Source: Gorsachius magnificus (Eukaryota; Chordata; Aves; Pelecaniformes; Ardeidae). From it: a DNA stretch of 64,000 nt. The notes under the pieces were generated by a model, which saw nothing but the letters and a program-made list of their open reading frames with translations, ran no database searches and was not told the origin of the DNA. The number at the start of each line of letters is the position of its first letter. The first letter of the stretch is position 1. Below are positions 1 to 10,700 of this stretch, one piece after another. The position numbers and the translations under genes are program-made. Location: NCBI GenBank assembly GCA_034008185.1, contig CM067086.1, forward strand, positions 70,106,286 to 70,170,285, in the 5' to 3' direction.

Positions 1-357
1 CCCCCAGAGGTCACCCAGCCCAACCCCCCTGCAGGAGCAGGGACACCTTGAACCACATCAGGTTGCTCACAGCCCCCTCCAACCTGGCCTGGAATGGTCC
101 CAGGGATGGGGCCTCCACCCCCTCTCTGGGCAACCCCTGCCAGGGTTTCACCACCCTCACTGGAAAGAATTTCTGGCTTAGATCCGTCCCCCCCCTTTCC
201 TCTGGGCCCCCGAAGCCCGAGCGGCCGCACTCAGCTCTGCCCGCAGCCTCCTCTGCTCCAGGCTGAACACCCCCAACTCTCCCAGCCTGGCCTCAGAGCA
301 GAGGGGCTCCAGCCCTCGGAGCATTTTAGTAGCCCTCCTCTGGCCCCAGTCCAACAG
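1..357 (-). mobile_element. CR1 LINE 3' fragment, window edge
   Basis: A CR1 tail read on the minus strand. The extreme 3' end (octamers and GGTTGGAAGGGACC) lies outside the window, which opens directly at CCCCCAGAGGTCACCCAG. The rest follows the GC-rich group: the reverse complement encodes the [12 protein letters not shown] C-terminus and then the [10 protein letters not shown] region near 340. Compared with the copy at 21914-22434 it lacks about 74 bp at position 185/186, between the GATCC and GTCCCCCC landmarks, so its reading frame is broken. The 5' truncation falls close to 357, after the CCAACAG that corresponds to the start of the LLERVQ region. Family assignment is secure. The exact 5' edge is uncertain by a few bases. 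Confidence 0.93.
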
Positions 358-1884
358 TAATACTCACCCAAGCATCTGCAAAGCAAAGTCACGGTCTACG
401 TGCGTGCAGCACAGCGAGCTACTGCGTTCAGAGCTGGGTCTCTGGTGTTGCGTGGCGTTGTGTACATTTATGCTAAAAATCATTCAAGAAACCCATGCAT
501 CAATAGAAAATGAAATGAAGGGGAGGGCTGGTTTACCGGAGGGAATTGCGCAGAATTAACGAGGCATCCTCCTTTGGTCAGCCCACTGCTTTCCTAGGGG
601 AAGGCTCTGCTGTTGATTCTAGGCGCTGAGGTTTCAGTTACTCTCCTGACTTCATTGCAAACTACTTGTTCAGCTGGAGAGAAAATGGTCTGGTACAAGA
701 GTTCTGCAGGGATTAGAGAAATGGTGGAGGGCTATCTTTAGAAATGTGGGAGGCTTCCGTGATGCCATTAGCATGAAAACTGGAGTGAGGGGAGGATGGG
801 CACATCCCAAGGGAAGGTGTTGGTCTGGATGAGCAGTGCTGGGGTAGAGGAGGAAGGACCAGAGCTTGTTTGGTGGATGGCTTGCTAATCCATGTAGAAT
901 ATTTTTCTGTTTGCATTCACTTTCATAGTAATACATCTCTTAAATGTCGTTATCTGCCACTCCAATACAGTCGCAGTGCGATGGAAATGCCATCTGATTC
1001 CCCTCTGGCCAGGAAGAAGGGAGAGCTCTGCCTTGAATGTTGCTGTATTTTTGTATGTTGTTGCATGTCTCCCCTCAGTCAAGGTTGCTTGAGCATCATT
1101 AGAGAGCTCCTAAAGCAAAAACCGATCGGCACCGCTGTTTTAATAACTTTCCCCCCCCAAACCAACTGTCCTTCATTCTTCCCTCTCTTTGTTTAAAGAG
1201 AAAACAAAATACAAACCTAAACCAGGCAATTCTAGCAAACTAGGAACCTTGAAATTGTTTTATTGCTATAATCTGTGTCTACAACACCCCTGGCTGACCT
1301 GCTTTTCACCCTGCTCCCAGCACAGGGGTACTTGGGAAGGTGGATATACCATAATTCAGATCCTCCTCTTGGCTTTTGTTTCTATCTCCTTTTTGTCGTT
1401 CTTTTTGCTAAGTGGTGCCTGTTTTGTCTTAGGCAGCTTACGGCATTATCTTGTTCAAACCAACAACAGACAACATGTGTTGGTGGTGATGTATGCGCTA
1501 ATCCAGCTGTAGGCACCTGGGTAAACACTCCTTTCGCTCTCGGTATTCTCTATACACAGAAGCAAAAGCAAGGAATAAGAAGTCACTTTCCAACAATCTA
1601 TCAGAATTTGTGAGTGTATTTGGAGTTTCTTACAAGAGGTAGTAAGTGGCTGTCCCTTGTGGGGAAAAAACTCTACCTACACGCCTTAATAGCAAATAAG
1701 TCTTAATAGCAAATATTACCTGACTGCCGCTGATTTGGGCACCTGGAGGAGACGTGGATTTGGTCCTTTTTTTCGTGGGCATTTGCCCCATTCTTGATTT
1801 TATTTATTATATAAAAAGGTACAACAAGCAGTTTTCACTGTAGAAAAAAAAAAACAAAACAAACCCACAATTTTTGATCTCTTC
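358..1884. other. Unique non-coding stretch
   Basis: No gene or recognised repeat. It contains a 14-bp direct repeat (CTTAATAGCAAATA at about 1685 and 1702), a short C-run near 1151 and an A-rich run (about 1843-1866) just before the next CR1. Open frames of about 110 codons here (870-1196, 1275-1613) have no recognisable motif and overlap frames on the other strand, so I treat them as chance. Confidence 0.6.
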
Positions 1885-2768
1885 CATAGAATCATAGAAT
1901 CATAGAATGTTTTGGGTTGGAAGGGACCCCCAGAGGTCATCTAGTCCAACCCCCCTGCAGTGAGCAGGGACACCACTAACTAGATCAGGTTGCTCAGAGC
2001 CCCATCCAACCTCGCCTGGAATGTTCCCAGGGATGGGGCCTCCACCCCCTCTCTGGGCAACCCCTGCCAGGGTTTCACCACCCTCGTTGTAAAGGATTTC
2101 CTCCTTATATCCAGTCTAACCCTCCCCTGCTTCAGTTTAAAACCATTACGCCTTATCCTGTCCCAGCTGGCCCTACTAAAAAGATTTTCCCCATCTTTCC
2201 TATAGGCCCCCTTTAGGTACTGAAAGGCCGTAATCAGTTCTGCCCGCAGCCTTCTCTTCTCCAGGCTGAACAAGCCCAACTCCCTCAGCCTGTCCTCATA
2301 AGAGAGGTGCTCCAGCCCTCGGAGCATTTTAGTAGCCCTCCTCTGGACCCGCTCCAACAGTTCCATGTCCTTCTTGTGCTGAGGGCTCCAGAGCTGGACG
2401 CAGTACTCTAGGTGAGGTCTCACCAGAGCAGAGTAGAGGGGCAGAATCACCTCCCTCGACCTGCTGGCCACGCTTCTCCTGATGCAGCCCAGGGTACGGT
2501 TGGCCTTCTGGGTCGCCAGCGCACATGGCCGGCTCATGTCCAGCTTTTCATCCACCAGCACGCCCAAGTCCCTCTGGGCAGGGCTGCTCTCCATCCTTTC
2601 TTCCACCAGCCTGTACTGATACTGGGGGTTACCCCGACCCAGGGGCAGGACCTTGCCCTTGGCCTTGTTGAACCTCATGAGGTTCACCCAGGCCCACCTC
2701 TCTATCCTGTCCAGGTCTCTCTGGATGACATCCCATCCTTCTGGTGTGTCAACCAGTTTGTTCCTGTT
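1885..2768 (-). mobile_element. CR1 LINE, 5'-truncated, 884 bp
   Basis: Begins on the plus strand with three CATAGAAT octamers, then GTTTTGGGTTGGAAGGGACC. That is the complement of a complete CR1 3' end. The element runs back through the whole C-terminal third of ORF2 to about 2768, where the protein similarity stops near the KLVDTPEG motif. This is the longest CR1 copy in the window. Its coding part is still open for over 260 codons, so it is among the younger insertions. Its first 80 bases differ at only two positions from the nested tail at 10574-10653, so both belong to one subfamily. The 5' edge is a typical truncation. I saw no clear target-site duplication, which is normal for CR1. Confidence 0.97.
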
Positions 2769-2804
2769 CCTACGCAAGCTGCTCATCAGTCGTGCCAGCA
2801 GCAC
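1980..2804 (-). pseudogene. CR1 ORF2 C-terminal fragment, 274 open codons
   Basis: Open frame on the minus strand encoding the end of the CR1 reverse-transcriptase protein, beyond the catalytic palm. Visible landmarks: KLVDTPEG (residues 16-23), GVLVDEKL (81-88), VRPHLEYC (128-135), [10 protein letters not shown] (151-160), [15 protein letters not shown] (173-187) and [17 protein letters not shown] (246-262). Full ORF2 proteins carry an N-terminal endonuclease and a reverse-transcriptase core. Both are absent, so the product cannot retrotranspose. The first dozen residues do not match CR1 and are probably flanking DNA read in frame. The long open frame reflects recent insertion, not a host gene. 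Confidence 0.9.
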
Positions 2805-5766
2805 TGCTGTGGGGCGCGTAATTCCTCTGCGCCGGAATGCTAGGGTAAGGAGTCTGATGGCTGCAGGTACCCAGGAAAAGCCACTCTTAGCAATGTCGTA
2901 GTAAGTATCATTTATTTTTATATATTAAAAAAAAGAAACTACTTAAGAGATTAATTATTCCTGCATTACACTTAAGGTATCTGAGAGCTAAGGACATTCG
3001 TTACAGTTGGATAGAAGAACATTTGAAAATCGTGGCCTCCATAAAGATAAGTTTTACATCTCTAATAAAAAGAAAAATTCTATAGAATTTATATAGCTTT
3101 TGATGAGCTAGAAGGAAAGACATATTCCAGTCAAGATAAAATTTTCCATTTAAAAATCATTTTACAGCAATAACTGCATGTTGTCAAAGGTAATGATGTT
3201 CTCACCCACACATCACCCAAACAGTGACCAGCTTCAAACCATGTGGCTAATGCCTGGGGAAGCAAAACAACAAGAAAAGGAACTTTAATCGAAAACGCGA
3301 CCCTACCACTGAAAAAGCACCTAGCTGTAACCAATGCTTATGGTTGCCACTAGTAAAAATGTGCTTCTGGAAAGGTCTTTACAAGCTCTGTGCATAGAAG
3401 GCTCTGGCATCTGTTCCTCTTGTCTCATTTGGCTTTACCTGTGTTTTGGAAACTGAACTTGCTGAGGTCCTGCTGGGGACAGTGGGACCCTCAGTGTTTG
3501 AGTGGGTGGTCCTGCAGGCACAGGGGAGATGTTGACCATGCTCAAGATTCTTGTCCAGGCTGAAGCGTAGCTCTGCCAGGAAGAGTTTTTAAAATGATGG
3601 TTTGAAGGGTTCAATCCAACCAGGCTCCATTTACTGAAGAACCATGACTGCATGAACAACTGTACCGACAAAACTTTCAGGTGCAGCAAAATTTTCATTG
3701 GAAACCCTTATTTGTGCAAGATGGACTGGTTGGTGGGGTGGGTAAGGAGATGTAGAAGAGGGGATAGGGAAGCCAGGACGCTGGACTGTGCAGCAGTAAT
3801 GAGGGTGAAGGGGAACCCTTCTGGTTCACAATCAGCTCGCTAAATCTCCCGGGCACAGAAGGAATTTTCATCGTCTCATGGGAGACAAGGCCCTGAGAGT
3901 TTTCTCACAGGCATTTGGGTCTGGTGTGAGAGTAGCTCCTCCAGCCAGAGAGCTTCTGTAAACCAGAGCCACACCTGGCTTGGGAGTGTTGCTGCTTCTC
4001 TTTCTGGTCTGTTTGGGTTTTGTTTGTCTTTCTTTCCTCCATGCTCCCTTGAAAAATCTCATTTTCACCCTGTGCGTTGGGGGAGGGAGGGAACAGTAAG
4101 TTGTGGATGTTTTTGCAAAGGAGGATTTGTTCTCTGCCAGCCCTGTCACTGTGTTATGCCCAGGAACTGAATGGGGAAATGAACCCAGCACATTTTTATA
4201 ATTTTATATGGACAGGGAGGACAGTGATTTTTTTTTTTTTTGCCTGTCAGACTCCCTAAATATATTTTATTTTTCAGAAAGGCTGATGTTCATATACAAA
4301 TGTTGGTGAGCAGAGGGAACAACTGCCCAGCCCAGGTCCTTGGCACAGTCCATTGCCCGATGCCTACAGAAATGTAGAAGCCAGGGAAGTGCACGGAGGT
4401 TTTTCTCGGATCACAACCCCCAAAAGTCTGTGGTGCTGTGACCGAGCGTTACAACAGCCATAGGTTCGTTTTTCTTCATTAGTGCATCCTTCTGAAAATC
4501 TACCGCACCTGGCTGCAAGGAGCCCCCCGGTGCGGCTGCACGGCGTGGGACCTCTGTGCCAGAGCCCTCTGCCACCGGTGCTTGGGAAAGACGAAGGACT
4601 CTTCCTCGTTAACCTCACCAGACCTTCCCGGCTGTGTCGACCTCGGTCCTGTTCCCCTCTGTTCTCTTCTCCATGCTGCAGCTGCGTAGTTTATTTGGGG
4701 AATATATATAAAAAAAAAACCCCAACCTGAAAATATAGTCCATGACAATATTTCAAGCTGATGGCTTGCACGTTACAGGAGCCTTTAATCTTCCTTGGGA
4801 TAAAGTAAAGCCTAAATTACCAGCTGGCTGGGAAGCGCTGCGATGCTGAGCTCAGTACCAGGATGGGCTGATTCTAGGCACACAGCCAGGGCACTGCCTG
4901 CAGGACAGCAAAAAGTCTCCAAAAACGTTCAGGCTCTACCTTGCCCCCCAGATCTTTCTGCGCATAGTTTTATAGGCCTGATTTGCAAGTATATAAAATT
5001 GGGGTTAATATTAGCAAGAAAATATTACATGTTTTCATGCTGAAAAATTAATGGTATAACCAAAGAGTATTGCTTAAAGTGATACGATTAGCAAAATGAT
5101 ACTATTCTCACGCCAATCCTTGAAAACAGTTCTTGGGATTATGCTTATTTCGAAGTCGATCCTCCCCACTTCAGAACTGTAAATATTAAGCAGCTGCAGT
5201 TCGTGTACTCCACATCCACACGATGCGAGTGCAGTTGCAACTGGTGCTTAGTATTGTGCTGTGCATGCTGTATTAAACCAAAATTATATAGAAACAACAT
5301 TTTTAATTTAAGCTTTTCATTAAATGGGTGTTTATTCTATATCAGAATTTCAGTCATATTTACCCTCTGAGTTTTATAATATAGCTTTCTTTTTGCTTAC
5401 AAATCAACAGAACTTTCCTGAACTGTTCACGTTTCAGCGTTGCCAAAGCCGACACCTTTGTGTTCAGCGCGGCTCTGCTGCAAGGCTGAGCACCTTCGTC
5501 ACCTGCAAGTGAAGGATTTACATCAAATGTACCTACAGCCATACTCCATGTTAACTGATTCCACGTATTTCTAATCTCGAGAGAAAATAAGGACATGTTC
5601 CTGTAAAGGAGCGACTACTTCAGCTGTTCAGGCTTCGCCAGTACTCTTGTTCCTGCTGTTGGATTAAAGCAAACTAAAGCACTTTTTTGTCTGCCTTCAA
5701 AATTTATGACCTGCCTATGCCTGTCACCACACCTGGCCTGTCGGAGGCTGAACGAGCTAGGTAAGG
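2805..5766. other. Unique non-coding stretch, AT-rich in part
   Basis: No gene or recognised repeat in about 3 kb. Composition alternates between AT-rich (2900-3120, 4980-5110, 5280-5400) and moderately GC-rich blocks (4490-4680). Short homopolymers occur at about 4229-4240 (T) and 4710-4719 (A). No reading frame has a known signature. Confidence 0.55.
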
Positions 5767-5767
5767 A

Positions 5768-6238
5768 TCACAGAATCACAGAATGGCAGGGGTTGGAAGG
5801 GACCTCCGGAGATCATCTAGTCCAACCCCCCTGCTCAAGCAGGTTCTCCTAGAGCATGTTACACAGGACTTCATCCAGGTGGGCGTTCAAGATCTCCAGA
5901 GAAGGAGACTCCACAGCCCCCCGGGCAGCCTGGGCCAGGGCTCAGGCACCCTCCCAGTCAACAAGTTCTTCCTCACGTTCAACTGGAACCTCTTATGTCT
6001 CAGTTTGTACCCATTGCCCCTTGTCCTGTCACTGGACACCACTGGGAAGAGTCTGGCTCTGTCCTCGTGACATCCACCCTTAAGATATTTGTATGTATTG
6101 ATGAGATCCCCTCTCAGTCTTCTCTTCTCCAGGCTGAACAAGCCCAGCTCCCTCAGCCTTTCCTCCTAGGGGAGATGCTCCAGTCCCTTTATCATCCTAG
6201 TTACTCTCCTCTGGACTCTTTCTAGGAGTTCCTGCCTT
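5768..6238 (-). mobile_element. CR1 LINE 3' fragment, second group
   Basis: Opens with TCACAGAATCACAGAATGGC and GGTTGGAAGGGACCTC, then GAGATCATCTAGTCCAAC, the minus-strand view of a CR1 tail of the second group. Reading the minus strand, the frame carries [21 protein letters not shown] and then RKNLLTGRV before a frameshift near 5930, so ORF2 is decayed. The 5' end lies at about 6238, within the segment preceding LERVQRR. The copy is clearly related to that at 9989-10700 but more diverged. Confidence 0.94.
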
Positions 6239-6240
6239 GA

Positions 6241-7253
6241 TTTTCCATAGCCGCCTTGCTTTCAGTAACCGCAACACAATCTCTAGCTGTACGTAATGAT
6301 GCCTTCCTCAATTTTTAGGCTCTCCACTACGCCTCAGATGAGCTGCAAGTACTGAAGTCACAGCCTGAGATCTGAGGGTCCTGAGCAGCAGCAGCATTTG
6401 CTCCACTTGCATGGCTAGTGAGAGGTGTCCTGTCTGTGTGTCTGTCCCTCCATCATCCCCCCCCCCAAAAAAAAAAAAAAAAAAAAAGACAAGACTGGGA
6501 GGTAAAGGGAACTCAAGAAGCATAATCAGCCTGCAGTAAGGCAAGCTCTTTTGCTCGGTTGTAAATCTTCATCTGCAGTTCTTCAGGGGCTTAAATCCTG
6601 ATCGGCAGGCCAGGGTAAGTACCGCTCAATTTCCAGGAGTTGTTTATATAAGATGTCTTCCCCACAAGAGCATGTCACTGGGAAAAAAAGAAATGCAGGA
6701 TGATTATGCTCAATGTGTAGCCTTGTTCTCGGCAGGGAGGGCAGGGGCTGTGCGGGCGGGTCTTGGGAAAGAAGGGGCTAAAATGCGACGGACCCAAGCA
6801 GCAGTTAGCGGTGGGTGAGTCAAGGCCATCTCCTGGCAGGGACGAGCTCCTGTGCTCTCAACCAGGGCCATTAATCACGGCCGGCTCTGGGCACCTCTGG
6901 CCACACCGCACTGTGCATCTCCATAAACACGGGCGGCTCTGGGAACGCTCTTTGGCCCGGAGCATCACTCACGCTAGTTTGATATAACCTGAACTTGGAG
7001 GCCACTGAAAGTCCATCACATAAATATTTGCAGGGGAGGGGAAAAAGAACCCTGTGTCTGAGGATGGGCGATGTGAGCTGCAGCACAGGTGTCACCAAAC
7101 CAGTAAAGCTGCCTTTGCACTCGCCATCACCAGTGCGAGCTGGTGCTCAGCTCTGCTGCACCTTGCCGTGCCCAGGGACTGCACCGCGCTCTCGTTGGGT
7201 GCTGGGCCACGCCGTGGGCACTCTGAGCAGTGATGGGCAGTGTTCAGATGAAC
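6241..7253. other. Unique non-coding stretch
   Basis: No gene found. Holds the C10/A21 run at 6457-6487 and a GC-rich block around 6740-6960. The 242-codon frame that starts at 6995 runs into the following CR1 and has no family motif. Confidence 0.5.
6457..6487. repeat. Mixed homopolymer C10-A21
   Basis: Ten C followed directly by twenty-one A. A poly-purine/poly-pyrimidine tract of this kind is prone to slippage, so its length is likely to vary between individuals and assemblies. Confidence 0.95.
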
Positions 7254-7640
7254 ATAATCATAGAACAGAATCAGAGAATCATTTGGGTTGGGAAAGCCCT
7301 TTAAGCTCCCTCAGCCCAACCGTTCCCCTACCCCTGCCATCCCACCCCCAAACCCTGGCCCTCAGCACCGCCTCTGCCCGGCTGTTAAATCCCCCCAGGG
7401 CTGGGGACTCGACCCCTTCCCTGGGCAGCCCCTTCCAGCCTGACAGCCCTTGGGGGAAGGAATTGTTCCCCAGGGCCAACCTCACCCTGCCCTGGCACAA
7501 CTTGAGGCCGGTGCCCCTCGTCCCATCGGGACCCCCCCCCCGCCCTCCCCCAGCGGGGCTCCAGACCCCTCCCCAGCTCCGCTGCCCTTCTCTGGACACG
7601 CTCCAGCAAGGCAACGTCCTTCTTGTAGTGAGGGGCCCAA
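7254..7640 (-). mobile_element. CR1 LINE 3' fragment, GC-rich third group
   Basis: Starts with degenerate octamers (AATCATAGAACAGAATCAGAGAAT), then ATTTGGGTTGGGAAAGCCC and CAGCCCAACC. On the minus strand it encodes the [18 protein letters not shown] C-terminus seen also at 38079 and 57866, with a CCCCCCCC run at about 7532-7539. The 5' end falls after the TTCTTGTAGTGAGGGGCCCAA landmark at about 7640. Several frameshifts make ORF2 non-functional. Assignment to CR1 is firm; the shared GC-rich variant with two other copies suggests a single subfamily. Confidence 0.92.
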
Positions 7641-8765
7641 TAATAAGCTGTGATGAGCAAAAGGAGTCCTCCAACCATGTTACCTGTCCATTACGGGCAG
7701 TGACAGATGAGGACCTCACTTAAATCACTGCAAATATACATTAATCAAACCTCTGTTAGATGTTTATATTGACCTTTGGTCTAACACGTACTTCTGCCTT
7801 TTCCCCATTAATATACAGACTGAGATACCACAGTGACTAATTAGCAACTGAGCTGAAATGAATGAGCTGGGTGGGACTTTGCTCTTTCCCCAAACCTCCT
7901 TGGCTAATGGTGTCATGCCTGAGCAAGGCGAGCGCATTTGCTCAGCTATTTATTTATGTGGGTATTAGCAGTCATTTTAATCACTGAGTCCCTTTTACCT
8001 CCTCGTAGAAAGCTTAGGAATCACTTAGGAAACCAAACATTAATTTACTAACGGGCGTCACCTGGGGACTTCTCCACACTGTTTTGCTTCCCAGACACAG
8101 AATTTTGTTTGAATCCAAATGCACGAGAGGCATGAGGCTCTGGAGGGAGGTGAGTGCTGCAAAAAATCCATGTTGTGCACTTCACAAACCGGCTCCCGGC
8201 TTTTGAAAGCTGCCTCCTTCATTTTTGCGTTTGTAAATCCTTGGTCATGAATCTTTTACCTTTCTCTTAAGCACCTTGGTCTGGTAAATTAGCAGCAGAA
8301 ATAACTTCTTCCTTGGCAGTCCCTTTATACCTTTTGCATATTAGCTGCTTGTGCTTAACCCGCCAAACCGAACACTGTGCGAAGGCGCTTGGGCACCTTG
8401 GGCCTCCCCAGCTCCTGTTGGTGGGAGGAGCGATTCCACGCGCCCCTGTCCGCGACACCCAGCAACCCTCCGGCCGTTCTGCTACAGCGCCAGTGGCTGC
8501 ACGCGGGTGCCTCTTTGGTGGTCCGACAGGAATGGAGTCAGGAGGAAAATGTGGATGGGGTTTGCAGGCCCCCTGGCCACAAATGAGAATCTGAATTTCA
8601 AGTTTTGCAGAGCAGTTTGAAAAGTGGTGAGTTCCCCTCCCCACCACCCCCAATGAATCTGGATGAGAATTTCTTTACCTTTTCCTTGTTTCCCTGTGAG
8701 TTCACTTTCCGAGCTATTTTCTCGTGTTACGAGAACATGTGGCATCCCTTACACCTTGCTTTTGG

Positions 8766-8782
8766 CCCCCCCCCCCCCCCCC
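8766..8782. repeat. Poly-C run, 17 bp
   Basis: Seventeen consecutive C. The opposite strand is G17, able to form quadruplex structures and prone to sequencing error. Confidence 0.95.
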
Positions 8783-9594
8783 GTGCCGTTCCTTGGCGTG
8801 CTGTTGGAGACCCCCGCAGCAGCACGTGCCAGAGGTGGCAGGTACCGCTCGGTCACCCCCTGGGTGGCACATACCTGACCAGGTAACCAGCACGCGCCCT
8901 GAGCTGCAAGCCTGCGTGGGTGGCCCTCCTGAACGGTTTGCCAGTGGCATGTGGGGCTGTCCTGAGCTGAGAAGGGGTGCGGAGCCGTGCTCAGGGGTGT
9001 GACAGCCGTGCCATGAGCATGCTCCGCTCATGGTCCCTTCAGCTTCTGTTACAAGCCCTGGCAAAGCACCAGTCTTTTGTAGGCAGCCTGCAGCCCTGGT
9101 GACTGCAGTCGTCATGTGGAGTGTGAAATCCAGTCCTTTTCTCTTCAAGAAAAAAAAAAAAATAGAATTGAAAATATCGCTACAGTAGCTTGTTAATTTT
9201 TTTCCTACCACTTCACTTCTTGGTCATTTTATTCTTCACCATTTAAATCTTTAGTGGCCATTAAGGAAGGAAATCGAGACATAGAGCCTTTCAGAGCCTG
9301 AAGAATGATTTCTATGTCCTTCCATCATATTTAGCCCACTTGAAACACCCACTTGAATGGTTTATGCTTTATGTGTAGTGCCTTAAGATCTCGCACATGC
9401 TGCTTTTGGGGAAGGTTTGGCTGGGAACTGAGAGACAGGCTGTGGGTATGGCAGCCACGTGAGCTGAGCGAGGCTTTCGCTTGTGCCGTACAGAATACAG
9501 GGCTGAGGAAAGAAACGGGGGCTCCGGGTCGCAGGACTGCTTCACCTCCCAAAACTCGGGGGGATGCAATACCACTAAAGAAACCAGGGAATTG

Positions 9595-9652
9595 TACCTA
9601 ACTAGCAAACCATACCTAATGAGCAAGTATCATAACTAATGAGCAAATCAAG
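9595..9652. repeat. Degenerate ~20-bp tandem repeat, three units
   Basis: Three adjacent imperfect units of 18, 20 and 20 bp, each built on a TACCTAATGAGCAA-like core (9595, 9613, 9633). Units differ at a few positions each. No known family. Confidence 0.7.
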
Positions 9653-9988
9653 TAAAGACACTGATTTATTTTTTTTATCACTGTTTTTCTCTATTCAGAT
9701 TTTACATGGTTTTGCTCCTCGAAAAAACAGTTGCTCATCCACCTAAATAATGCATTTACTTCCCTCTTCTCTGCATTTCAAGGTCTGGCTGTTGCCATTG
9801 AGCATGTAACCTCTTCAGCTGGGTGAGGGGGTGAGCAAGGGCCTGCAGCGGCACGGGGGAAAGGCTGTGGCTGGAGGCTCTTAAGGAATAATGTAAATGA
9901 TCACAAGGATCTATTATGCCAAACGTGCCTGTGTCACAAAGCTTGGTGTTAAATATATTTGAGTAAAGTATGGATATAAGGGGGTTTT

Positions 9989-10700
9989 CACAGAATCACA
10001 CAGGATCACAGAATGGCAAGGGTTGGAAGGGACCTCGGGAGATCACCCAGTCCAACCCCCCTGCTCAAGCAGGTTCTCCTAGAGCATGTTACACAGGACT
10101 TCATCCAGGCGGGCGTTGAAGATCTTCAGAGAAGGAGACTCCACAGCCCCCCTGGGCAGCCTGGGCCAGGGCTCCATCACCCTCACAGTCAACAAGTTCT
10201 TCCTCCCGTTCAACTGGAACCTCTTCTGCTTCAGGTTGTGCCCATGGCCCCTTGTCCTGGTGCTGGGCACCACTGGGAAGAGTCTGGCTCCATCCTCGTG
10301 ACCCCAGCCCTTGAGATATTTGTAGGTGTTGATGAGGTCCTCTCTCAGCCTTCTCTTCTCCAGGCTGAACAAGCCCAGCTCCCTTAGCCTTTCCTCGTAG
10401 GGGAGATGCTCCAGTCCCCCCATCATCCTTGTTGCTCTCCTCTGGACTCTCTCCAGGAGTTCCTCATCCTTCTTGAACTGGGGAGCCCAGAACTGGACCC
10501 AGTGCTCCAGGTGGGGTCTCAGCAGGGCAGAGCACAGGGGGAGGAGATCCTCCCTCGTCCTGCTGGTCACACTCATAGAATCATAGAATCATAGAATGTT
10601 TTGAGTTGGAAGGGACCCCTAGAGGTCATCTAGTCCAACCCCCCTGCAGTGAGTGAATGCACCCCAGGATACCATTGGCCTTCTTGGCAACCAGGGCATA
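9989..10700 (-). mobile_element. CR1 LINE, second group, interrupted by a younger CR1
   Basis: Outer element of a nested pair. Its 3' end is at 9989 (CACAGAATCACACAGGATCACAGAATGGC, here given only as a landmark in parts: CACAGAATCA and GGATCACAGAATGGC). It runs to 10573, is broken by the 80-bp insertion at 10574-10653, and resumes at about 10654 with ACCCCAGGATACCATTGGCC and CTTCTTGGCAACCAGGGCA, ending near 10700. The minus strand carries about 165 open codons (10576-10079) with [28 protein letters not shown] and ESPSLKIFNARLDEV. The break falls just upstream of that frame's start. The 5' part of the element is missing beyond 10700, where a TATATATGTGT and T-run follow. Confidence 0.95.
10574..10653 (-). 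mobile_element. Nested CR1 tail, 80 bp
   Basis: Three CATAGAAT octamers, then GTTTTGAGTTGGAAGGGACC and CCCCTGCAGTGAG. It sits inside the older CR1 at 9989-10700, whose sequence continues in register on both sides, so this is a later insertion. Only two of 80 positions differ from 1885-1964. No duplicated flank longer than a base or two is visible. This is an extreme 5' truncation: only the last 80 bases of the element were copied. Confidence 0.95.

Larger units (their letters stand above)
7641..9988. other. Unique non-coding stretch with TAAT-rich part
   Basis: No gene found. The AT-rich part at 7720-7870 has several ATTAAT/TAATTA cores and looks like non-coding DNA under constraint rather than decayed repeat, but this cannot be shown from one genome. 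Also present: a 17-C run (8766-8782), an A run near 9151-9162 and a degenerate 20-bp triple repeat (9595-9652). The 165-codon minus frame at 8714-9211 crosses the G/C run and is not credible as a gene. Confidence 0.5.

Noticed and set aside
2769..2804. Extension of the 1885 CR1 up to 2804
   Set aside because: The open frame continues to 2804, but the residues upstream of KLVDTPEG do not resemble CR1, so they are taken as flank read in frame.
6995..7723. 242-codon plus-strand frame
   Set aside because: More than half of it is the antisense of a CR1 tail (7254-7640). GC-rich CR1 tails often leave open frames on both strands.
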